Shown piece after piece: positions 1 through 8,923 of a stretch of DNA of 64,000 nucleotides (positions within the stretch are counted from its first letter, which is position 1; each line of letters opens with the position of its first letter). The stretch spans positions 62,001-126,000 of the forward strand of contig NZ_JOEK01000007.1 of assembly GCF_000719135.1 (NCBI RefSeq), given 5' to 3'. The translations under genes were made by a program, and so were the position numbers. Source of the stretch: Streptomyces avicenniae (GTDB lineage: Bacteria; Actinomycetota; Actinomycetes; Streptomycetales; Streptomycetaceae). The notes below the pieces were generated by a model. The model searched no databases and was not told the DNA's origin. It worked only from the letters and a program-made list of their open reading frames with translations.

Positions 1-453
1 AACCTGTACGACCACCTCCTCGACGGCGAACGCTCCGCCGCCCGCCGCGTCGTCCTCGACACCGCCCACTGGACCGCGTTCGTCCCCCACGCCGCGCGCT
101 GGCCCTACGAGGTGCACCTCTACCCGCGCCGCCGCGTCCCCGACCTGCCCGCCCTGGACGACGGGGCGCGCGCCGCGTTCCCCGCCGTCTACCTCGAACT
201 GCTGCGCCGCTTCGACCGGATCTTCGGCGGGACCACCGACGCGACACCGTATATTTCCGGCTGGCATCAGGCGCCGTTCGGCATCGATGACCGCGAGGAC
301 TTCGCCCTGCACCTTGAGCTGTTCACGATCCGCCGCAGCCCGGGCAAGCTGAAGCACCTCGCCGGATCGGAGTCGGGCATGGGCGCCTTCGTGAACGACG
401 TGCTGCCGGAGGCCGCGGCCGACCGGCTGCGAGAGGTGGCGACGGACAAGTGA
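1..453 (+). CDS. galT: Galactose-1-phosphate uridylyltransferase, C-terminal part
   Basis: The frame is open from the first base, so this is the 3' end (150 codons) of a gene that begins outside the window. The product transfers UMP between UDP-glucose and galactose-1-phosphate in the Leloir pathway. The visible part is typical of the GalT C-terminal domain: 'WTAFVPHAARWPYEVHLYP' near the start, then 'SGWHQAPFG' and 'HLELFTIRRSPGKLKHLAG', which match the family's conserved His-containing end region. The stop overlaps the galE start by 4 bases (450-453), so translation of the gal genes is coupled. Identification rests on these motifs and on the galE-galK neighbours. Confidence 0.93.
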   Translation, partial: NLYDHLLDGERSAARRVVLDTAHWTAFVPHAARWPYEVHLYPRRRVPDLPALDDGARAAFPAVYLELLRRFDRIFGGTTDATPYISGWHQAPFGIDDREDFALHLELFTIRRSPGKLKHLAGSESGMGAFVNDVLPEAAADRLREVATDK

Positions 454-1430
454 GCACGTATCTGGTGACGGGCGGCGCGGGCTACGTGGGCAGCGTGGTC
501 GCGGCCCATCTGCTGGCGGCCGGACACCGCGTGACGGTCCTCGACGACCTGTCCACCGGCTTCAAGGAGGGCGTGCCGCCGGGCGCCGAGCTGGTCGAGG
601 GCCGCGTGCAGGACGCCGCGGGCCTGCTCGGCGTGGGCGGCTTCGACGCCGTGCTGCACTTCGCGGCCTCGTCCCAGGTCGGCGAGTCCGTCACCGACCC
701 GGGGAAGTACTGGCGCAACAACGTCGCGGGCTCGCTCGAACTGCTCACCGCCATGCGGGACGCAGGCGTGCGCCGCCTCGTCTTCTCCTCCACCGCCGCC
801 GTCTACGGCGAACCGGCGGGCAGCCCCATCACCGAGGACTTCCCCACCGCGCCCACCAACCCGTACGGCGCCAGCAAGCTCGCCGTGGACCACATGATCA
901 CCAGCGAGGCGCACGCCCACGGCCTCGCCGCCGTCTCCCTGCGCTACTTCAACGTCGCGGGCGCCCACCACACCGGCGAGGGCACCTTCGGCGAACGGCA
1001 CGACCCGGAGAGCCACCTCATCCCGATCGTCCTCCAGGTCGCCCAGGGCCGCCGCCCGTCGATCTCCGTCTACGGCACCGACTACCCGACGCCCGACGGC
1101 ACCTGCGTCCGCGACTACATCCACGTCGCCGACCTCGCCGAGGCCCACCTGCTCGCCCTCGGCGCCGCCACCCCGGGCGAGCACCTGATCTGCAACCTCG
1201 GCAACGGCAACGGCTTCTCGGTCCGCGAGGTCGTCGAGGCCGCCCGCCGCGTCACCGGGCACCCCGTCCCCGAGACGGCGTCCCCCCGCCGCCCCGGCGA
1301 CCCGGCCGTCCTCGTCGCCTCCGCCGACCGCGCCCGCGACCGCCTCGGATGGCGCCCGAGCCGCACCGACCTGGACGGCATCATCGCGGACGCGTGGGCG
1401 TTCGCCCGGCGGGAGGAGAGCGCGGGATGA
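450..1430 (+). CDS. galE: UDP-glucose 4-epimerase
   Basis: This NAD-dependent short-chain dehydrogenase family enzyme interconverts UDP-galactose and UDP-glucose. The 326-residue protein opens with the Rossmann fold 'TGGAGYVGS' (residues 7-15). It carries the YxxxK catalytic pair in 'NPYGASK' (Tyr139, Lys143), preceded by 'FSSTAAVYG', and has the epimerase landmark 'CVRDYIHVADLAEAH'. Length is normal for GalE. The GTG start at 450 overlaps the galT stop and the stop overlaps the galK ATG, so the three genes form a tight translationally coupled operon. The matching Streptomyces operon has the same galT-galE-galK order. Confidence 0.96.
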   Translation: MSTYLVTGGAGYVGSVVAAHLLAAGHRVTVLDDLSTGFKEGVPPGAELVEGRVQDAAGLLGVGGFDAVLHFAASSQVGESVTDPGKYWRNNVAGSLELLTAMRDAGVRRLVFSSTAAVYGEPAGSPITEDFPTAPTNPYGASKLAVDHMITSEAHAHGLAAVSLRYFNVAGAHHTGEGTFGERHDPESHLIPIVLQVAQGRRPSISVYGTDYPTPDGTCVRDYIHVADLAEAHLLALGAATPGEHLICNLGNGNGFSVREVVEAARRVTGHPVPETASPRRPGDPAVLVASADRARDRLGWRPSRTDLDGIIADAWAFARREESAG

Positions 1431-2563
1431 CCTCCCACGAGGACGTGTTCGGCGTCCCGCCGGAAGGCCGCTGGGCCGCGCCAGGACGTGTCAACCTCAT
1501 CGGGGAGCACACCGACTACAACGAGGGCTTCGTCCTCCCCGCCGCCCTCCCCCACTCCACGGTCGCGACCGTCTCGCGCCGCCCCGACCGGCTGCTGCGC
1601 CTGCACTCGGCGGACGGCGCGGGCGGCGTGACCACGCTCGACCTCGACGCCCTGGAGCCCGGCCGCCCCGGCGGCTGGGCCGCCTACCCGGCCGGGGTCG
1701 TGTGGGCGCTGCTCGGCGAAGGCCACGCCCTGGGCGGCGCCGACGTCCACTTCACGTCGGACGTCCCCGTGGGCGCGGGCCTGTCGTCGTCGGCCGCCCT
1801 TGAGGTGGTGACGGCCCTCGCGTTCGGCGACCTGTACGGGCTCGGGCTCACCCCCGACGCCCTCGCGCGCGTCGCCCGGCGTGCCGAGAACGACTTCGTC
1901 GGCATGCCCTGCGGCATCCTCGACCAGATGGCGTCGGCCGCCTGCGCGGCCGGGCACGTCCTCTTCCTCGACACCCGCGACCTGACCAGGCGCCAGGTGC
2001 CGTTCGCCATGGAGGAGGCAGGCCTGCGGCTGCTCGTCGTGGACACCGGCGTCACGCACGCGCACGCCGACGGGGCGTACGCGCGGCGGCGCGCGGAGTG
2101 CGAGGCGGGCGCGGCGGCCCTCGGCGTGCCGTTCCTGCGCGACGTGCCGCCCGACCGCCTCGACGACGCCCTCGCCCGGCTGACGGACCCGGTGGTACGC
2201 CGCCGCGTGCGGCACGTGGTGACGGAGGACCGGCGCGTCGAGCGGGTCGTCGCCCTCCTCGACGCGGGCCGCCCCCGCGCCATCGGCCCCGTCCTGACGG
2301 AGGGACACGCCTCCCTGCGCGACGACTTCGAGGTCTCCTGCCCGGAACTCGACCTCGTCGTCTCGGCGGCGGGCGCGGCGGGCGCCCTGGGCGCGCGGAT
2401 GACGGGCGGCGGATTCGGCGGCTCGGCGGTCGTCCTCGTGGACGCAGAGGCGGCGCAGGCGGTCGGCGCGGCGGTCCTGGCGGCGTTCGCCGACGCCGGG
2501 CTGCGCGCGCCGCGCGTCTTCGCCGCCGTCCCGTCCGCGGGCGCGCGCCGGCTCCCCCTCTGA
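1427..2563 (+). CDS. galK: Galactokinase
   Basis: The 378-residue GHMP-family kinase phosphorylates galactose at C1 with ATP. The start chosen is ATG 1427, which overlaps the galE stop as ATGA. It gives the classic galactokinase signature 'GRVNLIGEHTDYNEGFVLP' near residue 20. The GHMP glycine loop 'VPVGAGLSSSAALE' lies near residue 110, and the C-terminal motif 'ARMTGGGFGGSAV' is present. The frame remains open further upstream, but that would lie inside galE. It is the last gene of the gal operon, and a hairpin about 70 bp after the stop is a likely terminator. Confidence 0.96.
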   Translation: MTSHEDVFGVPPEGRWAAPGRVNLIGEHTDYNEGFVLPAALPHSTVATVSRRPDRLLRLHSADGAGGVTTLDLDALEPGRPGGWAAYPAGVVWALLGEGHALGGADVHFTSDVPVGAGLSSSAALEVVTALAFGDLYGLGLTPDALARVARRAENDFVGMPCGILDQMASAACAAGHVLFLDTRDLTRRQVPFAMEEAGLRLLVVDTGVTHAHADGAYARRRAECEAGAAALGVPFLRDVPPDRLDDALARLTDPVVRRRVRHVVTEDRRVERVVALLDAGRPRAIGPVLTEGHASLRDDFEVSCPELDLVVSAAGAAGALGARMTGGGFGGSAVVLVDAEAAQAVGAAVLAAFADAGLRAPRVFAAVPSAGARRLPL

Positions 2564-2635
2564 CCGCGCGGTTCTTCCCGGGTTACTTCTGTTAAACCAC
2601 TGCCCGGCCGGGCGTGCCGCACGTAGTCTGAGGGG

Positions 2636-2663
2636 CAGCACCGGTGGGGGCCGGTGCTGTTTC
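2636..2663 (+). terminator. Probable gal operon terminator
   Basis: A 9-bp perfect stem (CAGCACCGG at 2636-2644 with CCGGTGCTG at 2651-2659) encloses a 6-base G-rich loop and is followed by TTTC. It lies between the galK stop and the next regulator gene. Confidence 0.65.
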
Positions 2664-2822
2664 AGGGGGCGAGAGCGGCGGGTGCGTGCCCGCGACCGGC
2701 ATCGGTGCGGTACGGCGGCGGCCGTACGGCCGGAACGACCGCCGGGCGTGGCGTCCGTACCCGCCGATGCCCGCCGCCACCCACCGTCTCCCCGCTCCCC
2801 CGGGCTCTCGAAGGGCAGCGCA

Positions 2823-3473
2823 GTGGACCGTATCCGGGTGCTGGTGGTGGACGGACACCGGATCTTCGCCGAGTCCCTGGCCACCGCCCTCGGCGCAGAA
2901 CAGGACGTCGAGGCAGCCGCCGTGGGCACCCCGCAGGCCGCCCTCCAGCATCTCGAACGGACGGCGTACGACATCCTGCTGCTCGACGTCGAACTCGACG
3001 GCGACGGCGCGCTGCTCACCGCCGCAGGGGACCGCTTCCCCGACCTGCGCACCGTCATGCTCGCCACGGCCGACGACGCGCGGCTCGCGGCGCAGGCGCT
3101 GTCGGCGGGGGCGCGCGGCTGGGTGGCGAAGGACAGTTCCCTCGCCCGGTTGCTGCTGGTCGTCCGGGGCGCGCTGCGCGACGAGACGCACGTCCCCCCG
3201 GCGCTGCTGACCGGCGTCCTGCGCGAACTCGACCGCGACCGGCGCCACCGCACCGAGCACGAGCGGCTGGTGGACGCCCTGACGCCCCGTGAACTCGAAG
3301 TGCTGCGTTGCATGCTGGCCGGAATGGGACGCAAGGCCGTGGCGGAGCGGCTCTACCTGTCGCCCCACACGGTCCGCACCCACATGCAGAACGTGCTGAG
3401 CAAGCTGGGCGTCCACTCGACGCTCGCCGCCGTCGCCCTGGCCCGCCGCGCAGGGATCCCTCCGGCCGACTGA
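2823..3473 (+). CDS. NarL/LuxR-type response regulator
   Basis: The 216-residue product has a receiver domain at residues 1-120 and a LuxR-type helix-turn-helix at about 145-210. The phosphoacceptor is probably Asp55 in 'ILLLDVELDGDG', and the conserved Lys is in 'GARGWVAKDSS'. The DNA-binding domain has 'LTPRELEVLRCMLAGMGRK' followed by 'LYLSPHTVRTHMQNVLSKLG', a canonical LuxR helix-turn-helix. The frame is open from 2682, but the GTG at 2823 gives a proper receiver start (MDRIRVLVVDGHR). No histidine kinase gene is adjacent, so it is an orphan here. A response-regulator gene also sits beside gal genes in other Streptomyces; whether it controls galactose genes is not shown. Confidence 0.9.
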   Translation: MDRIRVLVVDGHRIFAESLATALGAEQDVEAAAVGTPQAALQHLERTAYDILLLDVELDGDGALLTAAGDRFPDLRTVMLATADDARLAAQALSAGARGWVAKDSSLARLLLVVRGALRDETHVPPALLTGVLRELDRDRRHRTEHERLVDALTPRELEVLRCMLAGMGRKAVAERLYLSPHTVRTHMQNVLSKLGVHSTLAAVALARRAGIPPAD

Positions 3474-3504
3474 CACGGCAGGGGCGGGAACGCGGCGATC
3501 CACG

Positions 3505-3517
3505 TACCGTGTCGGCA
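3505..3517 (+). promoter_or_regulatory. Candidate leaderless -10 element
   Basis: TACCGT at 3505-3510 lies exactly six bases before the ATG at 3517, and no Shine-Dalgarno sequence is visible. This is the spacing expected when transcription begins at the start codon. No convincing -35 is seen. Confidence 0.45.
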
Positions 3518-3930
3518 TGACGATGACGACGGTGTCGTACGCGTGGCGTGGGGAGTTCGGGAACGCCGAGGTCGAGGAACTGCACGCCGACGGGTTCGGG
3601 CATCCTCCGGCGGCCGACTTCGACTGGCGGGCGCAGCTGGAGCGGTTCAGCCTCGGATGGGTCTGCGCGCGGCGCGCGGCGGACGGCGCGCTGGTCGGCT
3701 TCGTGAACGTCGCCTGGGACGGGTCGGGGCACGCGTTCGTGCTGGACACCGTCGTGGCGACGGCCGAGCAGCGCCGCGGCGTGGGGCGTGACCTCGTGGC
3801 GTGCGCCGTGGAGAACGCGCGGGCGGCCGGGTGCGAGTGGCTGCACGTCGATTTCGAGGAGAAGTACCGGGAGTTCTACCTCGACGCGTGCGGCTTCCGG
3901 CCGACGGGGGCGGGCCTCGTGCGGCTGTGA
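3517..3930 (+). CDS. GNAT-family N-acetyltransferase
   Basis: This 137-residue single-domain acetyltransferase belongs to the acetyl-CoA-dependent GNAT fold; its substrate is unknown. The acetyl-CoA pyrophosphate loop is 'EQRRGVGRDLV' (near residue 87), preceded by the beta-4 strand 'AFVLDTVVATA'. The closing element 'FYLDACGFRPTGAGLVRL' is the usual GNAT C-terminal strand with a Tyr and 'CGF'. The ATG at 3517 has no ribosome-binding site but a -10-like hexamer six bases upstream, suggesting a leaderless message. It is a single gene, convergent with the next one. Confidence 0.88.
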   Translation: MTMTTVSYAWRGEFGNAEVEELHADGFGHPPAADFDWRAQLERFSLGWVCARRAADGALVGFVNVAWDGSGHAFVLDTVVATAEQRRGVGRDLVACAVENARAAGCEWLHVDFEEKYREFYLDACGFRPTGAGLVRL

Positions 3931-3937
3931 CGGGCGT

Positions 3938-4585
3938 TCAGGCCCCGGGCGTGAGGCGGGCCTTGACGGCGAAGCCGAGGGCGGCCTCGACGGACGGCGG
4001 CTCCTTCGGCGAGCAGGCGTCCAGCAGCGCCTTCACGGCGTCGGCGTCCACCGTGCGGGTCTCCGCGCGGTCGAGGAACGCGAGCACGGCGTCGGCCATG
4101 TCGTCGCCGCCTCCTGCCGCGTCCCACAGCTCCTCGGCGACCTCCTCGTCGTCGCCGACCCAGCCGGCCGAGAGCTCCAGCCCGTCGTCCGCGAGGTCGT
4201 CGGGGTAGGGGGCGCGGGCCCACCCTGCGCCGTCCGACCAGTAGACGTAGCCGAGTTCACGGGCGGTCTGCCGGGCGCGCAGCTCGTCCTGCGGGAGCCA
4301 GGAGGGGGCCGTGGCGAGGAGTTCGACGGGCTCGGCGCGCAGGTGGCCCTGGCTGCCGTCCGCGTCCTGGCCGCTGAACACGGCCCGGCCGCCGCCGTGC
4401 AGCGTGAGGGTCCACCAGTAGCTGCCGTCGGGATTGACGCAGCGCAGGCGGTCGCCTGTGGCCTCGTACGTGTCGCCGCCGATGCCCGCCGTGGCAAGGA
4501 GGCCCAGGGTGGCGGCCCGCGCCCAGAGGCGGCGTGGCCCGCTCAGGTCGCCGGGCAGGCCCGGCCGGTGCACCCGCTGTGCCAT
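3938..4585 (-). CDS. Hypothetical protein, Streptomyces type
   Basis: I do not recognise this 215-residue protein. It has no signal peptide or membrane segment. Visible features are an N-terminal Arg-rich stretch, a Trp/Tyr-rich middle ('SYWWTLTLHGGGRAVFSG', 'YVYWSDGAGWARAPYPDD') and a long acidic region near residues 130-175. The start at 4585 has GGGGAAG six to seven bases upstream. Its stop is only 7 bp from the stop of the acetyltransferase gene on the other strand. High GC3 and the good ribosome-binding site support it as real. It could be an immunity- or SMI1-like protein, but no motif proves that. Confidence 0.75.
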   Translation of the reverse strand: MAQRVHRPGLPGDLSGPRRLWARAATLGLLATAGIGGDTYEATGDRLRCVNPDGSYWWTLTLHGGGRAVFSGQDADGSQGHLRAEPVELLATAPSWLPQDELRARQTARELGYVYWSDGAGWARAPYPDDLADDGLELSAGWVGDDEEVAEELWDAAGGGDDMADAVLAFLDRAETRTVDADAVKALLDACSPKEPPSVEAALGFAVKARLTPGA

Positions 4586-4802
4586 GGTGCTTCCCCGTTC
4601 GGTAGCGCGAGATACAACGGCCGAACCCTAGTACTTCGTTCCCAGGTCACCAACATCGGTCCTGAAAGCGGCTCCTGGGGCGCCGATTACCACCCCTTCG
4701 GGCGGAAGTGTCGGCGGATACCCGTCGCGGCGTTGCCCACGTACCCGCCCGGCCGACAGACTGACGCCAGGTGGCCGGGCGGGAGCGAGGGGTGGCGGTT
4801 CG

Positions 4803-5321
4803 ATGACGGCCGAGGCGGGAGCGGCGTCGCTCGGCGGTGTGGTGAGCGAGCATCCGACGGACAGCGGCCGGTGCGCGCGGGTCGCGGCCGTGGCGCTGGC
4901 GGTCGGGGTGCTCGGTGTGGCGGCCGGAGTGCCCCTGCTGGTCTGGTGGTTCGGCGCCGACGACGTCTCGGGGCCCAACACGGTCGCGGGAGCGCCGCTG
5001 GGGATCGGGCTGCTGGCGCTCTGTTACGGGGTGCCGCGTGCCGTGCGGGCACGGCGGACGCGCGGCGAGGTGTTCGTGCTGCACGAGCGCGGCGTCGTAT
5101 GGCGGCGGCCAGGGGGCGAGCGGGCCGTGCCGTGGGCGGAGATCACGTCGGTCGAGCAGTCGGGACGGCAGCAGGCCGCCGCGCGTGCCGTCGGGGCCGA
5201 CGTGCACTGCCGGGTGCGCTTCCGGGACGGCGGCGGCCTGCTGGTGACCGGGTTCACGCGGGACGCCGCCGAGTTGGCGCGGCGGCTGGAGCGTGGGGCG
5301 ACGGGCCGTCAGACCTGGTAG
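4803..5321 (+). CDS. Small membrane protein with PH-like domain
   Basis: The 172-residue protein has two predicted membrane helices, one around residues 27-49 ('[20 protein letters not shown]'-like, ending in WWFG) and a second near 65-80 ('[16 protein letters not shown]'). A cytoplasmic beta-rich region follows, containing '[19 protein letters not shown]' and '[13 protein letters not shown]'. This pattern resembles bacterial PH-like membrane proteins, but the family assignment is only by appearance. The ATG at 4803 follows a GAGGGG stretch. The gene overlaps the 3' end of the following monooxygenase gene by 13 bp, tail to tail. Function unknown. Confidence 0.72.
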   Translation: MTAEAGAASLGGVVSEHPTDSGRCARVAAVALAVGVLGVAAGVPLLVWWFGADDVSGPNTVAGAPLGIGLLALCYGVPRAVRARRTRGEVFVLHERGVVWRRPGGERAVPWAEITSVEQSGRQQAAARAVGADVHCRVRFRDGGGLLVTGFTRDAAELARRLERGATGRQTW

Positions 5322-6469
5322 GCGTCCGCGATGAGTTCGTAGCTGCGCAGGCGCGCCTGCGGGCCGTGGGCCTGGGTGGTGAGCATCAGTTCGTCGGCGC
5401 CGGTGCGCTTGGCGAGGGCGTTCAGGCCCTCGCGGACGGCGTCGGGCGTGCCGTGCACGACGTTGGCCAGCCAGCCCTCGGCCATCTCCTCCTCCATGGG
5501 CGTGTACGGATGGCTCTCGGCCTCCTCGGGGGTGGGCACGAGACCGGCGCGCCCGGTGCGCAGCCTGACCATGGACAGCGCGCCGGTCCGCACCTGCCGC
5601 AGGGCCTCCGCCTCCGTGTCGGCGGCCAGGGCCGAGACGCCGATGAGGGCGTACGGCTCGTCGAGGAGGGCGGAGGGGCGGAACGTCTGCCGGTAGAGGT
5701 CGAGCGCGGGCAGCGTGTTGGCCGCCGAGAAGTGGTTGGCGAAGGCGAAGGGCAGGCCCAGCTGGGCGGCCAGTTCCGCGCTGAATCCCGAGGAGCCGAG
5801 CAGCCAGACGGGCGGGCGGTGCGGCGACTGCACGCCGCCGGGGACCGTGCCCTGCACGGGGCCCGGCACGGCGTGGACGCGCGCGTACGGATGGCCGTCC
5901 GGGTAGTCGTCGTCCAGGAAGCGCGAGAGTTCGGCGACCTGGCGCGGGAACTCGTCGGGGCCGTCCGTCCGCCCCCGGCGCAGCGCGGCGGCCGTGGCGC
6001 CGTCGGTGCCGGGCGCGCGGCCGAGGCCGACATCGACGCGTCCTGGCGCCAGGGCCTCCAGCGTGCCGAACTGTTCGGCGACGACGAGCGGCGAGTGGTT
6101 GGGCAGCATCACGCCGCCCGAGCCGAGGCGGATGCGTTCGGTGTGGGCGGTGAGGTGGCCGAGGATGACGGTCGGCGAGGAGCTGGCGACGCCGGGCATC
6201 GAGTGGTGCTCGGCGACCCAGAAGCGGTGGTAGCCGCGCCGCTCGGCGAGGCGGGCGAGCGCGGTGGTGGCGCGCAGCGCGTCGGTCGCGGTCATGCCGC
6301 TGCCGACGGTCGCGAGGTCGAGGACGGACAGGGGCACCGGCGCCGTGCCGAAGGGCGCCCCCCTGATCTCGTCCGCCGGTGCCGTGGCCGCGCCGGGGAT
6401 GGCCCAGGCGGCTGCTCCGGTCTCGCCGTACTCGTCGGTCGCGTCGGTGTCGTCGGCTCCTGCGGGCAC
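5309..6469 (-). CDS. LLM-class (luciferase-like) flavin monooxygenase
   Basis: The 386-residue protein belongs to the bacterial luciferase-like, F420/FMN-dependent oxidoreductases. Family landmarks are '[20 protein letters not shown]' (near 50), '[18 protein letters not shown]' (near 95), '[20 protein letters not shown]' and '[14 protein letters not shown]'. The 'AEHH' element is typical of the subgroup with the same overall organisation (MsnO8/YhbW-like). The GTG start at 6469 was chosen because a perfect AGGAGG lies 9 bases upstream (6479-6484); a longer open frame continues upstream without such a signal. An N-terminal extension of about 45 residues is low-complexity. Substrate unknown. 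Confidence 0.88.
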   Translation of the reverse strand: MPAGADDTDATDEYGETGAAAWAIPGAATAPADEIRGAPFGTAPVPLSVLDLATVGSGMTATDALRATTALARLAERRGYHRFWVAEHHSMPGVASSSPTVILGHLTAHTERIRLGSGGVMLPNHSPLVVAEQFGTLEALAPGRVDVGLGRAPGTDGATAAALRRGRTDGPDEFPRQVAELSRFLDDDYPDGHPYARVHAVPGPVQGTVPGGVQSPHRPPVWLLGSSGFSAELAAQLGLPFAFANHFSAANTLPALDLYRQTFRPSALLDEPYALIGVSALAADTEAEALRQVRTGALSMVRLRTGRAGLVPTPEEAESHPYTPMEEEMAEGWLANVVHGTPDAVREGLNALAKRTGADELMLTTQAHGPQARLRSYELIADAYQV

Positions 6470-6552
6470 GCTGGTACGCCTCCTGGTCGGTGCGGGTCTC
6501 CCTCGCACAACCAGGGCGGGCGCGCGAACATTCCGTGCGGCGCGCCCCGCCG

Positions 6553-6774
6553 TCAGGGCAGGTAGCGCTCGACGGCCGCCGGGCCCTCGCGTTCCAGCGT
6601 GCGCCTGGCCTCCTCGATCAGTTCCGGCGTGGGCTCGCGACCGCTGAGCCGCACCAGGTCCTCGGGATCGACGGGCTGGTCGCCACCGCTGTGCAGCAGG
6701 GCGTCCGGGGTCGGCGGCTCCTGCGGAGCCTCGTTCCAGTCGGGCGTCTCGGGCGTGCCGGGCGTCTCGGACAT
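6553..6774 (-). CDS. Small acidic hypothetical protein
   Basis: This 73-residue acidic protein has a Pro/Glu/Thr-rich start ('[20 protein letters not shown]') and ends in a short helical segment ('[16 protein letters not shown]'). No domain is recognised. The ATG at 6774 has GGAGG six to seven bases upstream. It lies just upstream of the monooxygenase gene on the same strand (83 bp gap) and diverges from the Mut7-C gene. Confidence 0.7.
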   Translation of the reverse strand: MSETPGTPETPDWNEAPQEPPTPDALLHSGGDQPVDPEDLVRLSGREPTPELIEEARRTLEREGPAAVERYLP

Positions 6775-6844
6775 ATCGCCACCTCCCTGGTGCCAGCGTA
6801 TGCCCGGCCGGGCCGCCCCGCACACGGTCCGGCCCGCCGGTGGC

Positions 6845-7612
6845 ATGCTTGGCCGCGTGGAGGGACCCGGGATCACCATCGCCCTCGCCCCGGAGCTGCG
6901 GCAGTTCGCGGCCCCGGCCCGCCGTGGGGGACGCGTACCCGTCGTGACGGACGGCGCGGCCACGCTCGGGCACGTCGTGGAGTCCTTCGGCGTGCCGCTG
7001 ACGGAGGTCGGCCGCCTGCTCGTGAACGGCCGCGAGGTGCCGGTCTCGTACGTGGCGCGGGCCGGGGACGCCGTGGACGTGCTGCCGGTGGCGTTCCCCC
7101 AGCGCGTCCCGGGCGCACCGCTGCGCTTCCTCCTCGACGTGCACCTCGGCACGCTCGCCCGCAGACTCCGCCTGCTGGGCGTGGACACCGCCTGGACGAC
7201 GCCCGACCCGGGTGACGCCGCCCTGGCCGCCTGGTCGGCGGCCGAGCGCCGCGTCCTCCTGTCCCGGGACCTGGGCCTGCTACGGCGGCGCGAGCTGTGG
7301 GCGGGCGCCCACGTGGGCTCCACGCACCCCGACGAGCAGGTCCGCGAGGTGCTCGACCGTTTCGCCCCGCCGCTCGCCCCCTGGACGCGGTGCACCGCGT
7401 GCAACGGCGAGCTGCGCGAGGCGGACAAGGACGCGGTGAGCGACCGGCTCGAAGGCGGCACCAGCCGCTCCTACGACGTCTTCGCCGAGTGCCCCGACTG
7501 CGGGCGCGTCTACTGGCGCGGCGCGCACCACGCGCGCCTGGAGCGCGTCGTGGACGAGGCGCTGCGGTACGTCAGCGGTGGCTCCCCTCGTCCTGCGGAC
7601 CCGGGGGTATGA
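6845..7612 (+). CDS. Mut7-C RNase-domain protein with ubiquitin-like N-terminus
   Basis: This protein of about 255 residues has two parts. Residues 1-85 look like the Mut7-C-associated ubiquitin/ThiS-like fold ('[16 protein letters not shown]' through '[20 protein letters not shown]'). Residues 95-245 match the Mut7-C (DUF82) PIN-like RNase domain, with acidic residues in '[20 protein letters not shown]' and '[13 protein letters not shown]', and a zinc-ribbon-like pair 'CTACNGEL'/'CPDCGRVYW'. The start is uncertain: ATG 6845 is given, and GTG 6857 is also possible. The 3' end overlaps the methyltransferase gene by 41 bp. RNase activity is predicted from the family only; targets are unknown. 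Confidence 0.87.
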   Translation: MLGRVEGPGITIALAPELRQFAAPARRGGRVPVVTDGAATLGHVVESFGVPLTEVGRLLVNGREVPVSYVARAGDAVDVLPVAFPQRVPGAPLRFLLDVHLGTLARRLRLLGVDTAWTTPDPGDAALAAWSAAERRVLLSRDLGLLRRRELWAGAHVGSTHPDEQVREVLDRFAPPLAPWTRCTACNGELREADKDAVSDRLEGGTSRSYDVFAECPDCGRVYWRGAHHARLERVVDEALRYVSGGSPRPADPGV

Positions 7613-8291
7613 GGGCGACGAGGGCGTACCGCTCGTCGGAGACCCGTCTCCCCCACAGCTCCGGATCGTCGTCCAGCCGCTCGACCGTGACGTCCACCTC
7701 CCCGGCCGCACCCGCGCGGTCGAGGACGGCGGCCCTGACGGCTTCCGCCAGCTCGGCCGCCCCGACGCCACCCTGCCAGGGCAGCGGACCCGCCTCGCCC
7801 CCGTAGGGACGGCCCGCGCCCGACGGCTGCTCCCAGCGGCCCTCGACCAGGATCAGACGCCCGCCTGGCCGCAGGCGCGCGACCCAGGACCGCAGCGCGG
7901 CGTGCGGGTCGGGGAGGGTCCACAGCAGGTGCCGGGCAAGCACGGCGTCGAAGCGGCGCTGCCCGGTGGGCGGATCGGCCGCGTCGCCGGTCAGGAAGAC
8001 GGCCGACCGCGCGCCCGTCCGAGCGGCCTTCGCCTCGGCCGCCGCGACCATGGCCGGAGCGAGATCGACGCCGGTCACGCGGTGTCCGGCTCCAGCCAGC
8101 AGCACCGAGAGGGTGCCCGTGCCGCATCCGGCGTCCAGCACGTCGCACGCCGCCGCTGGCAGCCAGCCGGTCAGCCGCCGCGACCACGCCCGCCGCACCT
8201 CCGGGTCGAGCAGGCCATGGTCCGGCTCCTCGTCGAAAGTGGCCGCCGTGCGGTCCCAGTGGGCTGCCACGACACTCGTTCGCCTGTCCAT
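7572..8291 (-). CDS. SAM-dependent class I methyltransferase
   Basis: The 239-residue methyltransferase shows motif I 'VLDAGCGTGTLSVLLA' (near residue 51), an acidic loop 'VTGVDLAPAMVAAA', and a post-I region 'RFDAVLARHLLWTLPDPHAAL', which follows the UbiE/methyltransf_11 pattern. The N-terminal 'HWDRTAATFDEEPDHG' is common in small-molecule methyltransferases of this group. The C-terminal end covers the last 41 bp of the Mut7-C gene. No strong ribosome-binding site is seen before the ATG at 8291. The substrate cannot be told from sequence. Confidence 0.88.
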   Translation of the reverse strand: MDRRTSVVAAHWDRTAATFDEEPDHGLLDPEVRRAWSRRLTGWLPAAACDVLDAGCGTGTLSVLLAGAGHRVTGVDLAPAMVAAAEAKAARTGARSAVFLTGDAADPPTGQRRFDAVLARHLLWTLPDPHAALRSWVARLRPGGRLILVEGRWEQPSGAGRPYGGEAGPLPWQGGVGAAELAEAVRAAVLDRAGAAGEVDVTVERLDDDPELWGRRVSDERYALVALIPPGPQDEGSHR

Positions 8292-8337
8292 GCCCGCATG
8301 GTGCCATCCGCCACTGACAGTGGACGTCGGGTGACGG

Positions 8338-8883
8338 TCAGGGGTGTTCCATGACGATCACGGCGGTCGTGCCGGGGGCGAGGGCACGGAAGAGGTGCGG
8401 GCTGTCGCCCGGGTAGGCGAGGTAGTCGCCGGGGGCCAGCTCGACCGGGTCGTCCGCCGGACCAGCCTCGGCGCGGCCGGTGGCGAGGACGAGGTGCTCG
8501 GCCGTTCCCGGCCGGTGCGGGGCGGAGAGATGGGTGTCGCCGGGCTCCGCCGTGATCCGGTAGAGGTCGCGGCGGACGTGCGCAGGCCCCGCGGCGAGGA
8601 GCGTCGCGGCGTACTCCGCGTCCTCGGCGTGGTGCGGGGCGCCCTCCCCCGCGCGGACGAGGCGGACGGCCGCCCGCGGCGGGTCCACGAGGTGGCTGAA
8701 CGGGACGTCGAGGGCCACCGCCAGGGCCCAGAGCGTCTCCACGCTCGGGTTGCCGCCGCCCGATTCGAGCTGCGAGAGCGTCGATTTCGCGAGGTGGGCG
8801 CGGCGGGCCAGCTCGGTGAGGGTGAGACCGGCGCGTGCACGCTCCCGGCGGATCGAGGCGGCGATCGTCGCGTTGAGATCCAC
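8338..8883 (-). CDS. XRE-family regulator with cupin sensor domain
   Basis: The 181-residue protein has an N-terminal XRE helix-turn-helix ('LTLTELARRAHLAKSTLSQ', residues about 20-40, followed by 'LESGGGNPSVETLWALAVAL') and a C-terminal cupin_2 domain ('LAPGDYLAYPGDSPHLFRAL'). Such proteins usually bind a small effector and control a neighbouring metabolic or transport gene. Two GTG codons compete: the first (8892) abuts AAGGAG, so the second (8883), eight bases from it, is preferred. It is divergent from the racemase-family gene, and the 118-bp gap holds two identical palindromes that are probable operators. Autorepression is an inference. Confidence 0.9.
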   Translation of the reverse strand: MDLNATIAASIRRERARAGLTLTELARRAHLAKSTLSQLESGGGNPSVETLWALAVALDVPFSHLVDPPRAAVRLVRAGEGAPHHAEDAEYAATLLAAGPAHVRRDLYRITAEPGDTHLSAPHRPGTAEHLVLATGRAEAGPADDPVELAPGDYLAYPGDSPHLFRALAPGTTAVIVMEHP

Positions 8884-8923
8884 GGACGTCACTCCTTCGG
8901 GTGTTCGCTGGAGAAGTCCATTC

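Noticed and set aside
1115..3334. 739-codon minus-strand open frame across galK and the response regulator
   Set aside because: Antisense to two genes with strong homology; no plausible protein features.
3788..6565. 925-codon plus-strand open frame
   Set aside because: Gly/Arg-rich translation that runs antisense through the monooxygenase and the hypothetical gene at 3938-4585; no domain or ribosome-binding site.
6599..6844. N-terminal extension of the Mut7-C gene
   Set aside because: The sequence upstream of 6845 runs antisense to the small acidic-protein gene, which has a good ribosome-binding site, and adds no domain.
8884..8892. GTG 8892 as start of the XRE-cupin gene
   Set aside because: It directly abuts AAGGAG with no spacer; GTG 8883 has an 8-base spacing.
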